DNA of 41,142 nt from Prevotella sp. (GTDB taxonomy: Bacteria > Bacteroidota > Bacteroidia > Bacteroidales > Bacteroidaceae), in NCBI GenBank assembly GCA_017458125.1, contig JAFTGB010000009.1:1-41142 (forward strand). The letters are read 5' to 3'. Made by a program: the position numbers and the translations under genes. How positions within the stretch are numbered: position 1 is the first letter of the stretch; each line of letters starts with the position of its first letter. The notes under the pieces are model-generated. The model made no database searches, had not been told where the DNA came from, and saw nothing but the letters and a program-made list of their open reading frames with translations. This document shows, one piece after another, positions 40,811 through 41,142 of the stretch.

Positions 40811-41142
40811 TTAGTCTTCCCAATTCTCCTGCGTCTTGCGGACGTAGGTCTTGTAGCGCAACTGGGCCATCTTCTGGGCCTCGGCGAAGAGTTCCTCGGC
40901 CTCGTTAGGATAAGCCTTCTTCACTGACAGGTAGCGAACCTCGCCCAGCAGGAAGTCGTGGAAGTTAGCCCAGTTCGGCTCCTTAGAGTCGAGGCTGAAC
41001 GGATTCTTGCCTTCCTCGGCCAAAGCGGGATTGTAGCGCCACAGGTGCCAGTAGCCGCACTCCACAGCCTTCTTCTCCTCGGCCTGGCTCTTACCCATAC
41101 CGCCCTTGGCCTTCAAGCCGTGGTTGATACAGGGAGCGTAAG
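40811..41142 (-). CDS. nifJ: pyruvate:ferredoxin (flavodoxin) oxidoreductase, C-terminal part
   Basis: The last 110 codons of the gene; the rest lies beyond the right edge. The C-terminal sequence (YAPCINHGLKAKGGMGKSQ, ECGYWHLWRYNPA, GKNPFSLDSKEPNW, FLLGEVRYLSV, followed by an ELFAEAQKMAQLRYKTYVR tail) is characteristic of the single-chain PFOR, including the conserved Cys of YAPC that helps ligate an iron-sulfur cluster in the family. The enzyme converts pyruvate and CoA to acetyl-CoA and CO2 with reduced ferredoxin, central to anaerobic metabolism and consistent with PPDK in the same window. Confidence 0.93.
   Translation of the reverse strand, partial: YAPCINHGLKAKGGMGKSQAEEKKAVECGYWHLWRYNPALAEEGKNPFSLDSKEPNWANFHDFLLGEVRYLSVKKAYPNEAEELFAEAQKMAQLRYKTYVRKTQENWED

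Noticed and set aside
1-41142. CRISPR array, tRNA or rRNA genes
   Set aside because: The only regular repeats are two or three copies with 14-33 bp periods; no cas genes, cloverleaf or rRNA sequence was recognised.

Overview
The window is chromosomal DNA of a Bacteroidales bacterium, most likely Prevotella or a close relative. The evidence is the repeated Bacteroidetes promoter signature (a -7 TAnnTTTG box, often with TTG/TTTG about 20 bp upstream), starts that mostly lack Shine-Dalgarno sequences, moderately GC-rich coding DNA, the RprX/RprY two-component pair, a BtuB/BtuG-type corrinoid locus, and TonB-dependent receptors. The genus is an inference from gene content and style, not from a marker gene. 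I see no rRNA, tRNA, CRISPR array, intact insertion sequence or prophage.

Layout. 1-4.1 kb: a MITE-like inverted repeat, then protoporphyrinogen oxidase (hemG) followed by a TonB-dependent receptor, probably one unit for porphyrin handling. 4.1-6.65 kb: rprX-rprY, closed by a strong terminator. 6.65-9.6 kb: an intergenic 22-bp repeat cluster, then nitroreductase, a DUF2520 protein, a KdsC-like phosphatase and Maf in one transcription unit, followed by a candidate small RNA. 9.6-15.3 kb: a secreted glycoside-hydrolase-like lipid-free protein on the minus strand, divergent from a CstA-type transporter, a small outer-membrane barrel, nadC and an M23 lipoprotein. 15.3-21.7 kb: a cobalamin riboswitch controlling btuB, a BtuG-like propeller lipoprotein, a DUF4465-like lipoprotein, btuF and btuC; the ATPase partner is absent from the window. 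21.7-24.6 kb: pyruvate, phosphate dikinase with its own promoter and terminator.

24.7-31.3 kb: a minus-strand tripartite RND efflux operon (adaptor, pump, TolC-like channel) divergent from an AraC-family regulator. 31.3-33 kb: three operator-like direct repeats spaced exactly 33 bp apart, a long leader with apparently decayed coding DNA, and an exported cupin/carboxymuconolactone-decarboxylase fusion. 33-37.4 kb: a NarL-type response regulator and a periplasmic-TPR histidine kinase, divergent from a secreted LRR protein; the shared intergenic region carries two matching palindromes. 37.4-41.1 kb: a 29-bp-stem hairpin, a membrane-anchored AraC regulator, a DUF3089 lipoprotein hydrolase, a decayed gene remnant, and the C-terminal end of pyruvate:ferredoxin oxidoreductase running off the right edge.

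What stands out: a short palindromic repeat that appears to have inserted in frame into the dimerisation domain of the TPR kinase, with a relative at the left end of the window; several promoters whose -7 box lies only 4-9 nt from the start codon, implying leaderless or nearly leaderless mRNAs; a compact promoter-plus-terminator unit without an ORF; and two palindromic or direct-repeat operator candidates attached to sensory modules. No complete, wholly new multi-gene system is demonstrable from sequence alone.
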